A DNA stretch of 5,711 bases. Source: Ruminococcaceae bacterium UBA3220 (lineage in GTDB: Bacteria > Bacillota > Clostridia > Oscillospirales > Acutalibacteraceae). The translations under genes were made by a program, and so were the position numbers. Below are positions 5,344 through 5,711 of this stretch, in pieces. The notes beneath the pieces are model-generated. The model did no database searches. It had not been told where the DNA came from and saw only the letters and a list, made by a program, of their open reading frames with translations. Position 1 is the stretch's first letter. Each line of letters opens with the position of its first letter. The stretch covers positions 24,928 to 30,638 of the forward strand of contig DEWC01000101.1 of the NCBI GenBank assembly GCA_002363095.1. The letters are read 5' to 3'.

Positions 5344-5711
5344 ATGGCAGAATATATTTGCAAACTCGATGTTTTACAAACCCAAAAGGCCATTCGTTCG
5401 CTTCGCCACCGCTTTGAAGAAAATCTTTGCGACGCGCTTAACCTTACAAGGGCTTCGGCTCCCCTGTTTGTTAAAAAAGGCAGCGGACTTAACGATGACC
5501 TTAACGGTGTTGAGCGACCCGTAAGTTTCGATATTTTGGAAACGGGTGAAATAGTTGAGGTTGTGCATTCCCTCGCCAAATGGAAAAGAATGGCGCTCGG
5601 GAAATACGGGTTCCCAGTTCACACCGGGCTTTACACCGATATGAACGCCATACGCAGGGACGAAAAATGCGATAACATCCATTCCCTTTATGTTGACCAG
5701 TGGGACTGGGA
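5344..5711 (+). CDS. asnA: Aspartate-ammonia ligase, asparagine synthetase A (3' part beyond the window)
   Basis: Makes asparagine from aspartate, ammonia and ATP (to AMP and PPi); a cytoplasmic homodimer with a class II synthetase-like fold. The window holds 122 codons of an expected 330 or so. The visible part matches AsnA closely: APLFVKKGSGLNDDLNGVERPV (about 39-60), EVVHSLAKWKRMALGKY (72-88), GLYTDMNAIRRDE (95-107) and HSLYVDQWDW (113-122). A strong GGAGG (5331-5335) lies 8 bases before the ATG. With only 14 bases after asnS and no terminator or promoter between them, it is co-transcribed and controlled by the same Asn T-box, so low charged tRNA-Asn raises both asparagine synthesis and its charging. 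There is no sign of the glutamine-dependent AsnB type. The catalytic C-terminal part cannot be inspected. Confidence 0.96.
   Translation, partial: MAEYICKLDVLQTQKAIRSLRHRFEENLCDALNLTRASAPLFVKKGSGLNDDLNGVERPVSFDILETGEIVEVVHSLAKWKRMALGKYGFPVHTGLYTDMNAIRRDEKCDNIHSLYVDQWDW

Noticed and set aside
5292..5682. Minus-strand frames opposite the start of asnA
   Set aside because: asnA is unmistakable on the plus strand with a strong ribosome binding site; these are shadows.

Overview
The window looks like the chromosome of a mid-GC Gram-positive anaerobe, probably a Clostridia-type Firmicute. This is inferred from a T-box leader, strong AGGAGG-type ribosome binding sites, near-consensus sigma-A promoters and an Rrf2 regulator beside sulfur genes. 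I did not place it to genus. There are six real genes in two divergent blocks, and no mobile element, CRISPR array, rRNA or tRNA.

Left block, minus strand (about 3558 down to 1): a sulfur-assimilation locus. A single-gene unit encodes an Rrf2-family regulator (3064-3498) with its own promoter and a following hairpin. Next comes an operon of metY (O-acetylhomoserine sulfhydrylase), cysK (O-acetylserine sulfhydrylase) and a NifS/IscS-type cysteine desulfurase that runs off the left edge. MetY and CysK fix sulfide into homocysteine and cysteine, and the desulfurase takes sulfur back out of cysteine for Fe-S clusters or tRNA thiolation. The operon promoter has its -35 box inside a perfect 13-bp inverted repeat. 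A related but imperfect copy of that motif lies in the regulator's own promoter. This fits an Rrf2 repressor controlling both units.

Right block, plus strand (about 3612 to 5711): an asparagine locus. A strong promoter leads into a T-box riboswitch with an AAC (Asn) specifier, a UGGC acceptor-binding bulge and a terminator. The genes asnS (asparaginyl-tRNA synthetase) and asnA (ammonia-dependent asparagine synthetase, cut by the right edge) follow. Uncharged tRNA-Asn should therefore raise both the synthesis and the charging of asparagine.

The most interesting points concern the regulator. It carries three cysteines in the region where IscR binds its [2Fe-2S] cluster. It also ends in Phe-Tyr-Ser-Ile, a C-terminal isoleucine of the kind that CysK partners insert into the CysK active site. 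It may combine an IscR-like sensor with a CymR-like CysK-dependent sensor. The metY leader also has a long imperfect hairpin reaching the ribosome binding site that matches no riboswitch I recognise.
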